Shown in pieces: positions 29,740 through 41,374 of a stretch of 64,000 nt of DNA. Made by a program: the position numbers and the translations under genes. The DNA is from Metellina segmentata (Eukaryota; Arthropoda; Arachnida; Araneae; Tetragnathidae), in contig OX375873.1 of the NCBI GenBank assembly GCA_947359465.1, forward strand, positions 94,325,478-94,389,477, read 5' to 3'. Position 1 is the stretch's first letter, and each line of letters begins with the position of its first letter. Below the pieces are notes generated by a model. That model did no database searches, had not been told where the DNA came from, and saw only the letters and a list, made by a program, of their open reading frames with translations.

Positions 29740-32270
29740 ATACATTATATTCTTCACTATAGTAAGTGGCACAGAAATCGGCATTCTTTCTTTATTGTCA
29801 ATAACGGATATAAGTAATGTGAAAAGGACCGTTACAGAATCCGTTTGTCAATTTTCCTTACTTCCAACAGGCTTCAGCTCCTACTTAAATCGCAGACATG
29901 CTTTATATTCAGTGGTCACACTTACTTACCACGCAAACATACTTCTACCACCTCACCCTACATCAATGTTTGATTTAAGATATGGATCTGCATAATGTTG
30001 CAAAAATGTATAGGTGATCTCGCCACGTTAACGCAATTCTTCAGCAGTTTGATTAAAGAAAGACATGAGAAATCTGAAAGACAGAAGTCAACGCAGAAAA
30101 GAAATTGTGAGAGAACTTGAGGAATAGGCTTGACGCCAAATAATACCGAATCGCCTTTGAACAAGTGAATAGGATGTAATTGAAGTTTTCGTTCAGAAGA
30201 GATTGTGGTAACATGATAGAAGTGTGCTTTCCCCATGCATTTTATTGGAAATACAAATTAACACCAGTAAAAGTAAGCGAAATGCTGTTACATATTTTTG
30301 AAGAATTTTATATCTTTTAGATATGAAATCCATTCATGTAAATATAAGTGATATATTCCTTATAAATGAATTGCAATATGTTGAGAAATGCAAGAAACGA
30401 CACTTCGCCCTCAAGATGGAAACCATTTTAAAAGTATAGTGCAGATAGTATAGGTCACTTTAAATGCTTAAAAGTTTCCAGTACAAAAACTAATTTAAGT
30501 AATGGTTTATCAAAAATACCAAATGCATCTTTGATTCATTTAAAATGTTCTTATTTGGTTACACCAATAAATGATATTTTTCCTGCCTTGATAGTATCCT
30601 TTTGATCTCACCTTATTTAAAAATTCAGTTATTCATACAAGTGGAAAACGAGGAGAAAATAAGTCAGTTTAAATATCCAAGGTCAAGGTTGATTTAGTTG
30701 ATATTTTTACCGCTATACGAGGTTTTATTAGACTAGAAAATGGACAAAGATTGTATTGGTGAAAACATTATCATTTACTGATTCAGGTCCTCCAACGTAC
30801 TTCACTTTTAATCAATCCATCTTTGATTCATTTAAAATATTCTGGCTCGGTTACACCAATAAATGAATAATTTCTTTCGGAAATGGTATTCTGGTTGATC
30901 TTACAATGCTTTAAGGCGAACCACTCATATAATGTTATTTGTACCAGTTTCAGTAAATGCAAATAACGCAGAACTACTGCGAAAGCACAGTAATAGTTCA
31001 AAATATTCAAAAGTTAAGCACACAAAGACGTGACCAAACATGTTCATGTAATATTTAAATTGCACTCTTAATCGCGATATTGTGTCGGGCTCTCCAGTCA
31101 TGAATTTTAATCACATTTCACAGCAGCGAAGGTCAATTTGAAAAGTTTGGAAACGTAAACAAACTTGGTTAGACATGAATAAACCTGGTTAAACGCCACT
31201 TTATAATAGGTGAGTCTCAAATCTCAGTAAACCATTTATCAGCAGACGCAATTGTCGATCCTATGATCTTAAACTAATAAACTTTTCAGAAAATTGTGTT
31301 TTCTTCCGCAAAAAGTTCAGAGAGCGCTTATATCTGTATTTCAACATGCCAGCCTGTTGAAATAATGCTGCTAAAGACAATTTTATTTCAATTATGAAGA
31401 GTATTAGTCAAATAAAATAGCCCTTCTAAAAATTCAACACGGATAGCGAATAGGATATTTAAGGACAGGTCTGATACAACAGATTGAAAATATCAACTAC
31501 GAACACATAATTTATTTTCTTGTACCAGATGACAATATTAGAATAAAAATAATTGACGTTGTGAGGGAAAACAGGTCGCAAAAAACGAATTCCGTTTTAG
31601 GCTCAACTGCTTAATATAGCAATTTATAGCCTGCTCACTTTCCAGAACGCTATGCCATTGCCAATATGGATCTTATAAGGTTTCCAGACTGGAAAATTAG
31701 GATTTAAGTATCGAAGTTTGATATGTTTGGACAGTTGAAAAACTGGATATTGGGTAGATTGATGTCAATACCTGATGTCTAAATGAGCAGAGCATGCACA
31801 AGGACATGCGCAAGACTTCCATCCTGAGTTACGCCACACACAAGTAGAGGACGTTCTACGGAGGACCTCAGAGATATTATGTCAACAATGTTGTGAAATG
31901 CATCAACCATTTTTATAAATAATATATACATATGACTGTTCATCCTGTGTCTTGTTTATTAAATGAATTAAACTGTAGTTAACTTTCTCTGAAATGTCTG
32001 TCTGTGTCCTTCTCATCCCTATATATCCTATCAAACATTAATCAAAACCGAAGATCTTTAATAAACCCTAGAATCAATACAGAAAATAAGTAAATGGCAA
32101 AGTAATTATGTACATTTTTTTTAATGTTCGACCACTGGCCTCTTCGACCGTCATTGTTCTAGCATTGACAATCACTAACACCCATTCACTTGCAAACCGT
32201 GATTCGAACCCGAGACATTTTGGAGGCAGACTAAAGCCATAATCACTATACAAGTTTATTGTTGTCGTGT
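29740..32270. other. no gene seen; AT-rich
   Basis: The only open frames are short. The 30480-31010 part holds two similar stretches (TTTGATTCATTTAAAATRTTC at ~30530 and ~30821, then GGTTACACCAATAAATGA), a dispersed duplication of about 60 bp. Nothing else was recognised. Confidence 0.45.
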
Positions 32271-32285
32271 CCATTTCTAAGCCTA

Positions 32286-32504
32286 GCCGACCAACCGGTC
32301 TAGTGGTTAAGATGTTGGCCTCTGGATCGGAAGGTTCCTGGTTCGAATCTGGGGTCAGGGCATGGATGTAATTGTGCTGTCCTTAGTTAGGGGTAGTGAT
32401 AATCGCCCATTGGGTGCCCCTTCACAAATGACCATCGCTTCCCGGCCTTGCAGTGGCCTATGATTAGCAATCAAGTGCCCGCCGTAATTTAAAAAAAAAA
32501 AAAA
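32286..32504 (+). repeat. tRNA-derived SINE (family C) with poly-A tail and TSD
   Basis: The head contains box A-like TAGTGGTTAAGATG and box B-like GGTTCGAATCT at tRNA spacing. A tRNA-unrelated body follows and ends in an A-run (32491-32504). TTCTAAGCCTA flanks it on both sides (32275-32285 and 32505-32515), an exact 11-bp target duplication. It was probably moved by a LINE in trans and is probably not very old. Confidence 0.9.
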
Positions 32505-32515
32505 TTCTAAGCCTA

Positions 32516-33890
32516 TGTCACCGTGTGCGACATGGCAATCGATGGTTTGAAAAGCAGAAACTATTGCAGGGTAGGTGAATATATGATTAGGTGTGAGTTC
32601 AACGCCCACACAGTTGTTAAAATGTCTGTACGTTATGGTTCGAACAGTTAATTTCCATGCCTTTAAAGTGTCCTGGTCTTAGTCTGGATAATGTGGGTGT
32701 TTTTTCTAAAGGTGTTAAATTCACTAATTTGTTGTTTTGTTTCAACTTTTTGTGATGAGTTTGAAATTTACCAAAGTATTAGCATCAGTAAGAGTTATTG
32801 GAGTTAGTCAGCATTTAATTCTCCGACTAACGTTGCCAATTCATATGTAGCCAGGAAGATGGCTTATAGTATTGTCGTAAAATATATTCAAAATTGTTAC
32901 AACTATAATAGAAAATTCAATTATTAGTTAGAACTAGGATGAGAAATAATCAACGTGAAGGTCCTTCTTCGATGCTTCTTATAGAAAATTAAACATACAG
33001 ATAAAATTGATGACTAGTAAAAAATATTGGGAAAGCAAATAAGGCATACAATCTTCCCAGTATCCACTTATAAAGCTCTTCTATTCTCATAAAACCACAT
33101 CTACACTTCAATAGGCAAAGTATAGAGTAGTGAATTTAATTACACCCTCTTTTCTTAAAATGGTATAAAAACCGAACTTATTTTTAAAGAAAAGTTATGG
33201 AAAAAACGGAAATATCGCTTGATGAATTATAAATTATTTTCCCTCGGCGCTTTATATAGAAAGTGATATATTTCTTCTTAATAGTATTAATGGCAAATGA
33301 CGTGACTAATTGATGTTCACGGCGAAACTTCATTTACATGCTGCATATTTTCCCTTCGCCATTATAATCTCCCTCTTCGCCATTAATCAAGCATCATGAA
33401 CAATGGTTTCCGCTCGGCTAAAAGGGAGAAAAAATAATAACAATAATGGTATTGGAGGCAAGTGGAAAAAATAAGTTCGGAACGTACTTGCAACATATAC
33501 CGTGAGAGTGCGCTAATTTATTTTCGAGCTGTTTCCGATTATTAAAAAACTGAAACTTAGCCGTTGAAAAATGATGAACGGAATTTCAATTTCGCGGCCT
33601 ATTGCACTTATTTGAAAATTCTAGGTAATTTTTTTAGGAATTCCAATTTCCGAGAGGCATTTCGTAAATCATAGAAAGTATTTCGTGCAATGGGCTTCAT
33701 TTTCAAAATCTACTTACTAATTTAGTTCATTTTGCCGAAGTGGAAACGCATTGCAGAATGCATACCAAATATATTTCACGTGACGAATTTTAAACTTTTC
33801 TCGGAAACGCTGCTTAAAGATAATTGACCAAAAGCAACATACTTAATGCAGACAAATAACAACAAAAAACATTTGTTTGAATGTCAAACA
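32516..33890. other. no gene seen; possible conserved-looking patch at 33240-33430
   Basis: The patch at 33240-33430 is less AT-rich than its surroundings and has CCTTCGCCATTATAATC and CTCTTCGCCATTAATC as near repeats. I cannot assign it. Confidence 0.4.
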
Positions 33891-33892
33891 TT

Positions 33893-34290
33893 AGATTGTG
33901 TTGCACATATATTCAGACATAACTGACTTAAAGCTTTGTTTGGTAAACCAATTATTTTCTTATGCATAAAAAGATGGTTTAATTAAGGTCTTAAGTATGT
34001 TTTAAAAAAATTAATAGAATGTTAAGCCCCTGTCTATGAGCAGTCAGCGGTACAAGATTGTGTTGCACAAATATTCCGTCATAATTGACTTAAAACTCGT
34101 ACACACAAGCTTTATTGGCAAATCAATTATTTATTTATGTAAAAAGAATGGTTAAATTTGTTTGAAATTTTAAAAAAATTTGTATAAAAGAATGGTTAAA
34201 TTAAAAGTTAAATTAAAAGTTAAATTAAAGTCTTAAATGTGTTTGAAAATTTTAAAAACTCTGTGCTCTAGCCTACGAACAGTCAGTAGT
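33893..34290 (+). repeat. imperfect tandem duplication, ~162-230-bp units
   Basis: AGATTGTGTTGCACA, ACTGACTTAAA/ATTGACTTAAA, CAATTATTT, GTCTTAARTRTGTTT and GARCAGTCAG occur twice in the same order, starting at 33893 and 34055. The second unit is longer because of extra AAAGTTAAATT words. Confidence 0.75.
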
Positions 34291-34309
34291 ATATTAGAGG
34301 TTTTGAAGC

Positions 34310-34655
34310 CTGAAGTTCTACCCCTCATACAGACCCTCTCTCAGCAACTAGACAAACTAGACTCTTCGACACCATGTCACAGATATTGTCTAACCTTTTG
34401 CCTGTCACCAACAGGTACGACTTTACTCTCAGCTTGCTCGTTGGCAAGAAATTTTCTCCAATAGAACACGTATGTGAGGTCATTGCTTGAAAATTCTCCA
34501 TGTTATACCATTAACAGTTTCAGATGACGAATTGTTTATGCGTGTTGAATCTGCTTATAACGATATTTCAGACAGTCATCTGGAATCTTAATCGGTCAAT
34601 GTCACGCCGTCTGCAAGCATTTATAACTGCAAAAGGTGGACACGCAAATTAATGA
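34310..34655 (+). pseudogene. Tc1-like transposase relic (family C), C-terminus
   Basis: Broken frames show SPIEHVCEVIA, which matches the PIEHVWD block around the catalytic Glu, and at the end NRSMSRRLQAFITAKGGH, a typical Tc1 C-terminus, followed by a stop (~34653). At least one frameshift and one stop lie between them. It belongs to neither Tc1-A nor Tc1-B by these endings. No TIRs were found. Confidence 0.7.
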
Positions 34656-35620
34656 TTTTGCTATGCTTCTTTAGACTTATAGTTCAGTAGTTTCCGTCAT
34701 CTACACGTTTCAGTAGTTTACGTCAGTTTACTACATGCCATCACTCAAAAGTATGTCATTGCTGTAATTAAAATCTTTGTTGGCGTGGCATTTCAAAGGA
34801 ATAGTTTATTGCAATGTGCATACACAGGGTTGGCAATCAAACACTCTCGAGAAATAGTAGCATACATTTTTTAAAATAGCAGCAAAGAAAATTTCCTCTT
34901 AAACGTTATTTTAGTAGCTCAGATACAAAATGCTACAGCTAAAACACAAAACTAGCTAATTTAGTATGAAAAACTAAAGATCTCGACTAGGAAATTCATA
35001 TTTAAAAATTAAAAAGCTAAATATTTTCTTCAGATTTTCATGACAGTTTAGCAACCACCAATTCCGATTCGTGTTTTTCATGGTGTTACGCCTTAGCGGC
35101 AAAACTTCGAAATTGGCACCCCTTGAAAAATTTTCTCTACATAAAAAAGTCCTGAAAAAATTTCTTTTCTATCTGCTATTAGTGAAAAATAGGAATAAAT
35201 TTTTGTTGAACTTTGCGTGAATTTTCAACAGACGTCGAAGTTATGAAAACAGGAGCCTTTGTAGACGAATTTGCTTTCACCTAATAGTAAAGGTAGGAAA
35301 ATAGTAGAAAAGGTTGTCTTTTAGTTGACTGTGACAGTCCTGGGTACTCAGTTTCCTAACTTTTAAAAGTGCCTATGGTATTTGTTATAAAACTGTGCAA
35401 CTTTACACGAACAACAAAATGTACTTTAAACACATATTGTAATTTCATGACGGGAAGTCATAAAATTACCGTATCGTAGCCCGTTATCTAAAGATATTGG
35501 AGGTTGGAGTACAAATGTAAGGACAAGTCACAACCATTAAACCATGCTCGTTTACTACTCTTCGTTTGACTCTAGATGCAAGCATATTAAAGACAATGAA
35601 TATTTGGTAACGATTTTACA
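34656..35620. other. no gene seen
   Basis: AT-rich sequence; nothing was classified. Confidence 0.45.
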
Positions 35621-35980
35621 TTAGTCACCTATGTGATATCTTTTATGACAACTGACTACTCCATACCTACTGTCTGTAACGTATAAAACCTTAATTTCGT
35701 CGAGCGATTGCCATCCGCACTGATACCGAAACGATTTACCACATCCAAAATCATCAAGAGTGAATAAACATGTCACGAAAATCGAATGCTTGCGCTTCGT
35801 TTCAATGACAACCGAACCACCGCAAGTGAAATGACACCAGAAGGTTCCACCAAAATGTAACAGCCACCATTTCCCACAATACACGGCGCAGTCATTAATA
35901 TTCAAAGTCAGTGAGCAGTAAATGGCTAAAGCAAACTTTGAACGGACAATGGCTGATGAAGTTTCACGTTGGTAATTAAG
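35621..35980 (-). CDS. possible cysteine-rich exon, unknown
   Basis: I do not recognise it. A frame open for about 119 codons ends at 35621; no ATG is seen at its start. The last 90 codons hold at least eight cysteines, in CAVYCGKWW, FWCHFTCGG, IFVTCLF, FGCGKSF, YQCGW and VVSCHKR, with alternating hydrophobic and polar residues. This would suit a disulphide-rich secreted domain. Base composition is less AT-rich than its flanks. Against it: no start, no clear splice sites and no partner exon, so it may be chance or an eroded repeat. Confidence 0.25.
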   Translation of the reverse strand, partial: LNYQRETSSAIVRSKFALAIYCSLTLNINDCAVYCGKWWLLHFGGTFWCHFTCGGSVVIETKRKHSIFVTCLFTLDDFGCGKSFRYQCGWQSLDEIKVLYVTDSRYGVVSCHKRYHIGD

Positions 35981-36602
35981 CGAGACAGTCAGTTAAGCCG
36001 AAAACACAGATTGCGTATCTGTTTATCTGTTTACCAGCAGAATGAAATTAGTTTGATCATTGCCGTTGCCAAAAGATTGTCGGAACGAAATGCGACCGAA
36101 AGAATGGTCTAATTTATCGATTCTACGCCGTCAAAAGAGGTATTCGATGTAACTGAGTGAACGTTCTGCTATATCATTGGTGGATTTAAGTCAGTAGCTG
36201 GGTACTACCGAAACAAAGAACAGTTGTTTCGGTGAAATTTTCCAGGATCATATGTAGTAAAACAGGGAATGGTTTGAAGCTGCTATAAATGGAATTTCTG
36301 AACGGCTTTTAATTAATTCTTAATTTTATTTTTTACGGATACATATGCAATGCACACCTGTCTAAAACTCCAAGAAAAAATTCCGAAAGATTTTTACGAT
36401 ATGAAAACCAACCCGTAACTGTCTGAAATGAAAAATTCCAAGAAATTCTTTAAATAATTAACAGAAGCATATCAGTGATATTTATGACAAATTGGGCTTT
36501 AAGAAAGCAGTTCAAAACAGAAAAGGTAACTGCTCTCTACTACGATCATATGTTTGGCAACAGTTAAGATGCGGCGAAACTGATTTGAGGTGATTTTATA
36601 CG

Positions 36603-36920
36603 AAGGTAGGTAGGTATATTAATTAACGTCGTAGTGGAATGACAAAACGGACTATTGTCGACGGTCTGGAATGACACACAAAGAGAAAAATCCAAGTACA
36701 ACAACACGTAATTTTGAACCACGGTCAGATGACGAGGTCACACCTGATAAGTCACTCTACACTCCAAACTTCCACATCACGCCAATGTGAGGACATTTGA
36801 GGCCACGACAGATTTAAGATGCACCAAACCTATTTGTTATCAACGGTATTTAGTTGGATTCATACTCGCAACCCTTCAGTTGCTAATCCGTTACTCTTCC
36901 AACCTGGTTAACGCGACCCC
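36603..36920 (-). repeat. SINE-A, near full-length copy
   Basis: TATTAATTAACGTCGTAGTG, ATTTTGAACCACGGTCAGAT, GAGGACATTTGAGGCCACGA and CATACTCGCAACCC run in family order to CTTCCAACCTGGTTAACGCG. On the minus strand this end gives a diverged tRNA-like head with A and B boxes. Confidence 0.82.
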
Positions 36921-38398
36921 AGATATTTTATATAAAATAATAAACTATACGTAAAATGAAAAATCAATCTTTCTCTGGTGTTTTAAAGGAATATTTAAAA
37001 GTTTATCATAAAAATTTTCAATTGCTGATTCTGATATTTTACCGTTATGACTTGGTACAAAATTTTGAAACTGTCGTTACTTGAAAATTTTCTTACAATA
37101 GAAAGAAAATGCTGGAAAATATTTTTCCGCTCGGAAGGCAAAAAGACCAAATGCTTTTCCGGTAGACTTTCGGGAAGAGAAAAAGTTGGCAGGTACAACA
37201 ATGTTATCGAGCGTAAAATTTGCAAATTGGAAAATGTTCGAAACCCGGGAGTCTTTTCAATCGTGAAGTTTTATAGCAGAGATTAGTATCAAAAAGAATA
37301 ATTGATAGATCAAGAAGAAGTTGAGGTACATTTTTGCATTAACCACAAATACTTTTATTACGACAGCTGTCCCAAGGAAGCTAGCTTAAAATTTGAAAAA
37401 ATAAACAAGGAAAGCATTTTTGAATGTTTAAAAGTCGCTTTGTTTCGATTGTATTGCATCTTTTTGTCACAATCAAACTAAATCATATTAAACACTGAAC
37501 AGAAAAGTAATGAAAATCAATTATAATGTAGATAAAACTTTTCTCTTAATATATATTTTCCCAGCAACTAAACATTAAGACGGTACTTTTCGCAAAATAA
37601 TTCAATAATGAGACATATGTTTGGAACATATTTAAGCTAATATTAGTCACTTAAAATGTTTAATTACCTATTTTATGTCTCTTAAGCAAACAATTTCATA
37701 CCGACTAAAATCGGTTATTTTTCGAAAAAAATTACACTAAATTGTAATCTAAATTGAGCATTTCAGGAACTATTTGCATGGTAACGTCACTCTGCGCTAA
37801 CTGGAGAAGTATAACAAGATACAGGCGTAAACGATCTAATATTTACAGCTTAATCCCACTATAAATATTACGATAAACATAAGTATTAAGAGTAATTAAA
37901 GGTAAATAATAGTGAGTAATAAGATAGTTTTAAATGCGATTTTTAATTGATCATTGCCTTTTTAAACGTCAAATACTTAATGTTTTTATATCGTTCATCC
38001 TTTAAGTATCTAAGAAAAACAGAAATGAAGCTTTGGTCTATACGGGACCACTTTATTTTTCTAAGAGGTGCTAAATTACCAATTCTGGCCTTACTCACTT
38101 TATTAAAGAAACATTTATGTATAATGAACATTAAGAGCTTTATAGCGATCATTAAAAAAGGTATCTCTTATCAAATAACTATCTCTCATGAATTTAAAAC
38201 CGTTGTGGTCAGAAAGAGAAAATGTGCGGATTATTTTCACTTGTGTTATAAAAACTTCATTTACACTCCATTCAAATAAAAAGCGTTGCGCCAATTTAAT
38301 GAATTAAGCCGCAATATAGTAGTAACATTCAGTAACGATTCATCTTGGAACTTGATTCCAGCGGTATAAGATGTAGTCTATGAACAGGAAACGTAATA
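36921..38398. other. no gene seen; AT-rich
   Basis: A 110-codon AT-driven frame at 37947-38279 (+) has an opposite-strand frame as well and no motif. I treat it as chance. Confidence 0.5.
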
Positions 38399-39052
38399 TA
38401 CACTAAAGAGCAATTGAATTAGGGAGAGCTGGCATTATGTAAATATGGAGCTGTGCCCCGGCCTCGAAGCAGCTTGCAAATGACGTAAACAACTGTTTGA
38501 CAAGATAAGGAATGCGGTTCACAGAATGAGTAATAGTCAAAAGCAGTATGGGCAAGAGTGAAGATCTAAGCGGATTTGATCATGGACAAATAGTGGGAGT
38601 CCGACGAAAGGGTCACTCCATCCCTTTAGATGTGCAGACACTCGGATTTTCATGCACTACTGTGTCAAGGGCGTACCGTGAGTACATTGATTCCAGTAAA
38701 ACCATACATGCTAGAGTCAACGGCAACGGACAACAGAGTGAGCTTGAAGGAGGTCGTCGGCGACTAGCCCGCATTGTAACTGCGGAAAGACGGGCCACAG
38801 TGCAACAGATCACCCGTCGATATAACGCTGGTGCACAACAACGTGTAAGCTGTCAAACCAACCGAAACCATCTCCTCTTAATGGGGTACAGAAGCCATCG
38901 TCCCACGAGTCAATCTGTTGACTGCACAACACAAATCGCAACGATTAGCATGGACACGGGAACATCTCCAGAAGACCGTCGAGATGTGGGAAAATGTTGC
39001 CTGGAGTGATGAGTCGAGATTCACAAGCAGTGTACGGCGGTAACCAAATGAA

Positions 39053-39327
39053 ATCTATGAAGAAAACTTTTCCGGCTCATAACGGACCTAAGGTTGACTG
39101 ATATCATTGAGCCGGACCACATATCTTCAGCGCACACATTCCGGGGTCGACCACGTCCACGCCCTATCGTGTTCATCCTGGGCAGATAAGGGTTTTTCGG
39201 ACGGCGCGTCACTAGGCCCACTTCTAAAATTTCTCATTAGAGGCTTTCCCTAGCATCCGCTAATCCGCTGTGGGTTTTCAGTAACTCGGTACGGAGGGGT
39301 CTGCTTCCATTCGAAGGAAGGAAGGAA
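39053..39327 (+). repeat. SINE-like insertion in Tc1-B, perfect 14-bp TSD
   Basis: GGTAACCAAATGAA occurs on both sides (39039-39052 and 39328-39341). The insert ends in a (GGAA)n tail. Its 3' part (CAGTAACTCGGTACGGAGGG, GTCTGCTTCCA) is shared with 56620-56700, where the tail is (GAGA)n. I see no clear tRNA-like promoter, so its class is open. Confidence 0.85.
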
Positions 39328-39436
39328 GGTAACCAAATGAAGCGATGGATCCTTCCTGCCACCAGGGGACACTTCAGGCTGGTGGATTTGCATTCACGTC
39401 TGATAACTATTCACATGGACTGAAATGGGGCCCCTG

Positions 39437-39541
39437 GTACGTGTGACATCGTGTCGTACGTGTGACATTGTGTCGTACGTGTGACATAGTGTCGTACGGG
39501 TGACATCGTGTCGTACGTGTGACATCGTGTTGTACGGGTGA
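39437..39541 (+). repeat. 19-bp minisatellite inside the Tc1-B transposase
   Basis: About 5.5 copies of GTACGTGTGACATCGTGTC with few substitutions. They lie where the transposase should pass from GPLVRV directly to ERYRDIL. The unit length is not a multiple of three, so expansion also disrupts the frame. Confidence 0.92.
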
Positions 39542-39969
39542 ACGTTATCGGGATATCCTTGACGACCAACTGCTCCTGTATGTTCTTTTTCGACAGCACA
39601 CTACAGAGATTGTCTTTCAGCAAGACAATGCACCGTGCCATCGCCCCCGAACTGTATCCGAATGGTTTATGAACATTCCACAGACCTGCACGTGCTTTCC
39701 TGGTCATCAAAATCCTGACATCAATCCAATCGAGGACAACTGGGATACAGTTGAGAGAGATGTCCGAGTCACAGACCACGTTCCATCTACTCTTCGTGAA
39801 TTGTGGGAGATTGTTCAGGAGTCGTGGATACATATGGCTTTCCATCGCTTCCAGTGTCTTGTCGAGTCAATACCAAGACGAATCGCAGCCGTCCTCAAGG
39901 CGAAAGGTGGTGCTACGTGCTACTGGAAAGGTGGAAAGGTATGCCTAGTTCAATTGCTCTTCAGTGTAC

Positions 39970-40439
39970 AATAAAAAGGATTAGAACAAACAGGAATAAT
40001 ATATTGTGAATCTAGTAACATTCGATTCTGAACGCAATTCGAACAGACATAAAAATAGCAGGTTTTAACAATACTAAAAAATAACAACCTTATTCAAATT
40101 AAAGGCTTCTAAAAGTTGAAAATTGAAATTTTGTGATGAACGTAACTATTTTTAACGTAAACTTAATGTACATTTTAACAATTGCCTTGGTACAAATTAC
40201 ACTGGTAAACAAAGTTTTTGTCTCTTGGAAGCTGAGTACTGTTTCATATGTATTTTTCGATGTTGATTCTGAATCCGTCGTCAGAAATCGTCCATCAGGT
40301 ACCAGTTTTCAGCAATTGCATTTTCCATTGTTGCGGGTAAGCCTAACCAGCTTTAATACTCTATACTTGAACAATCAACAGTTTTAGCCCAATAATGGAT
40401 AGTATGGATGGTTCAGAATGAAATACATGCCTGGTACCT
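39970..40439. other. no gene recognised
   Basis: An 84-codon frame at 40133-40387 is hydrophobic and AT-driven. I do not consider it a gene. Confidence 0.4.
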
Positions 40440-41155
40440 TTGCGGTCATTTCCCTAGTACTCGGTCTTCAACTAGGATATACAAATTTTGCTGCTTCTTG
40501 TGCGAGTGGGACAGCAGAGATAGAAAAAAACATTATGTAAAAAATTGGCCACCAAGACAGCTAGTTCCAGGAACAAAAATGTAGTCAATCAGCCACTGGT
40601 GGATCCCAAGAAAGTCTACCTGCCACCTTTACACTTTAAACTGCGATTGATAAAGAATTTGTTAAAGGAATGGATAGAAACGACGACGGTTTTAGCTTTC
40701 TAAAAAAAAAAATTCCACGGTAAGTGACGCTAAAATCAAGGAAGGCATATTTGTTGGCCCTCGAATTCAATAATTAATGAACGATCCCGAGTTCGATTAC
40801 ACTCTAAATGTGCACGAAACACCTGTATGGGAGTCAGTCAAGAAAGTAGTCCAGAACTTTCTTGAAAATAACTAGGCGGACAAGTATAAGAACCGTGTGG
40901 AGGAATTACTTCAGAACTATAAAGCTCTAGGTTGCAAAATGTCACTGAAGAAACATTTTCTTCATTTACATTTAGAGTTTTTTCCCGGAAAACTTAGATG
41001 ACGTCAGCGACGAGCACGGTGAGCGATTCCACCAGGACATATCCATCATGGAATCGCGTTATCAAGGCAAGTGGAGCCCAAACATGCTAGCCGATTACTG
41101 TTGGACATTAAAAATAGATATTCCTGTTAACAAAATACAGAAAAGAAGCATGTAA
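40440..41155 (+). pseudogene. relic of a multicopy arthropod ORF family, function unknown
   Basis: Broken frames on the + strand give KFCCFLCEWDSRDRKKHYV, NVVNQPLVDPKKVYLPPLHF, KIKEGIFVGPRIQ, WESVKKVVQNFLEN, LLQNYKALGCKMSLKKHFLH and EHGERFHQDISIMESRYQGK, followed by WSPNMLADYCWTLK. The order and words match an uncharacterised protein family that I remember as multicopy in insect and arachnid predictions, which suggests a transposon-borne or expanded gene. Several stops (for example near 40716, 40771 and 40876) and frameshifts show it is dead. I have no function for it. Confidence 0.75.
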
Positions 41156-41374
41156 GACAACCTTTTGAAATGCCATTAATATCAGAATTTAAGCTATTTT
41201 AAGTTGTAAGCAAATGCGAAAAATATACGTATTTCAAATTTTAAACGCGTGTTACTCAGAAACTATGCCTGACACACAAATTGGAAAGCAGATTCAGAAT
41301 GAGAGTGGAAAAGACTAGAAGAATGACCCTATTTGATCAAAGAGACACGAAAAAAAAGGAAATTTTGTTTGATT

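Larger units (their letters stand above)
38548..39950 (+). pseudogene. Tc1-B transposase, broken
   Basis: The N-terminal frame (38548-39009) starts MGKSEDLSGFDHGQIVG and holds the helix-turn-helix region (GFSCTTVSRAYREYID). The first catalytic Asp is in AWSDESRFT (GAT at 39008-39010), already in another frame. After the SINE and the minisatellite the frame resumes with RYRDILDDQLL, the second Asp in QDNAPCH (39624-39626) and the third acidic residue in NPIEDNWD (39732-39734), 35 residues apart by my count. It ends at PRRIAAVLKAKGG. At least two frameshifts, a SINE and a tandem expansion inactivate it. Confidence 0.9.
38401..39966 (+). mobile_element. Tc1-B element, interrupted by a SINE
   Basis: The ends CACTAAAGAGCAATTGAATT and AGTTCAATTGCTCTTCAGTG are inverted repeats flanked by TA (38399-38400, 39967-39968). 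Without the inserted SINE and its extra target copy (289 bp) it is about 1.28 kb, normal for Tc1. The transposase is broken. Confidence 0.92.

Noticed and set aside
31790..31920. possible mariner C-terminal fragment
   Set aside because: A few words looked transposase-like, but no catalytic or terminal motif could be confirmed.
32286..32360. possible genuine tRNA gene
   Set aside because: A and B boxes are present, but the sequence continues into a non-tRNA body with a poly-A tail and target duplications, so it is a SINE.
37947..38279. 110-codon plus-strand frame
   Set aside because: AT-driven composition, an open frame on the opposite strand, and no motif.
39411..39845. 144-codon minus-strand frame with repeated HTYDTMS words
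   Set aside because: It is the antisense of the 19-bp minisatellite and the Tc1-B transposase. The sense strand has the recognisable motifs.
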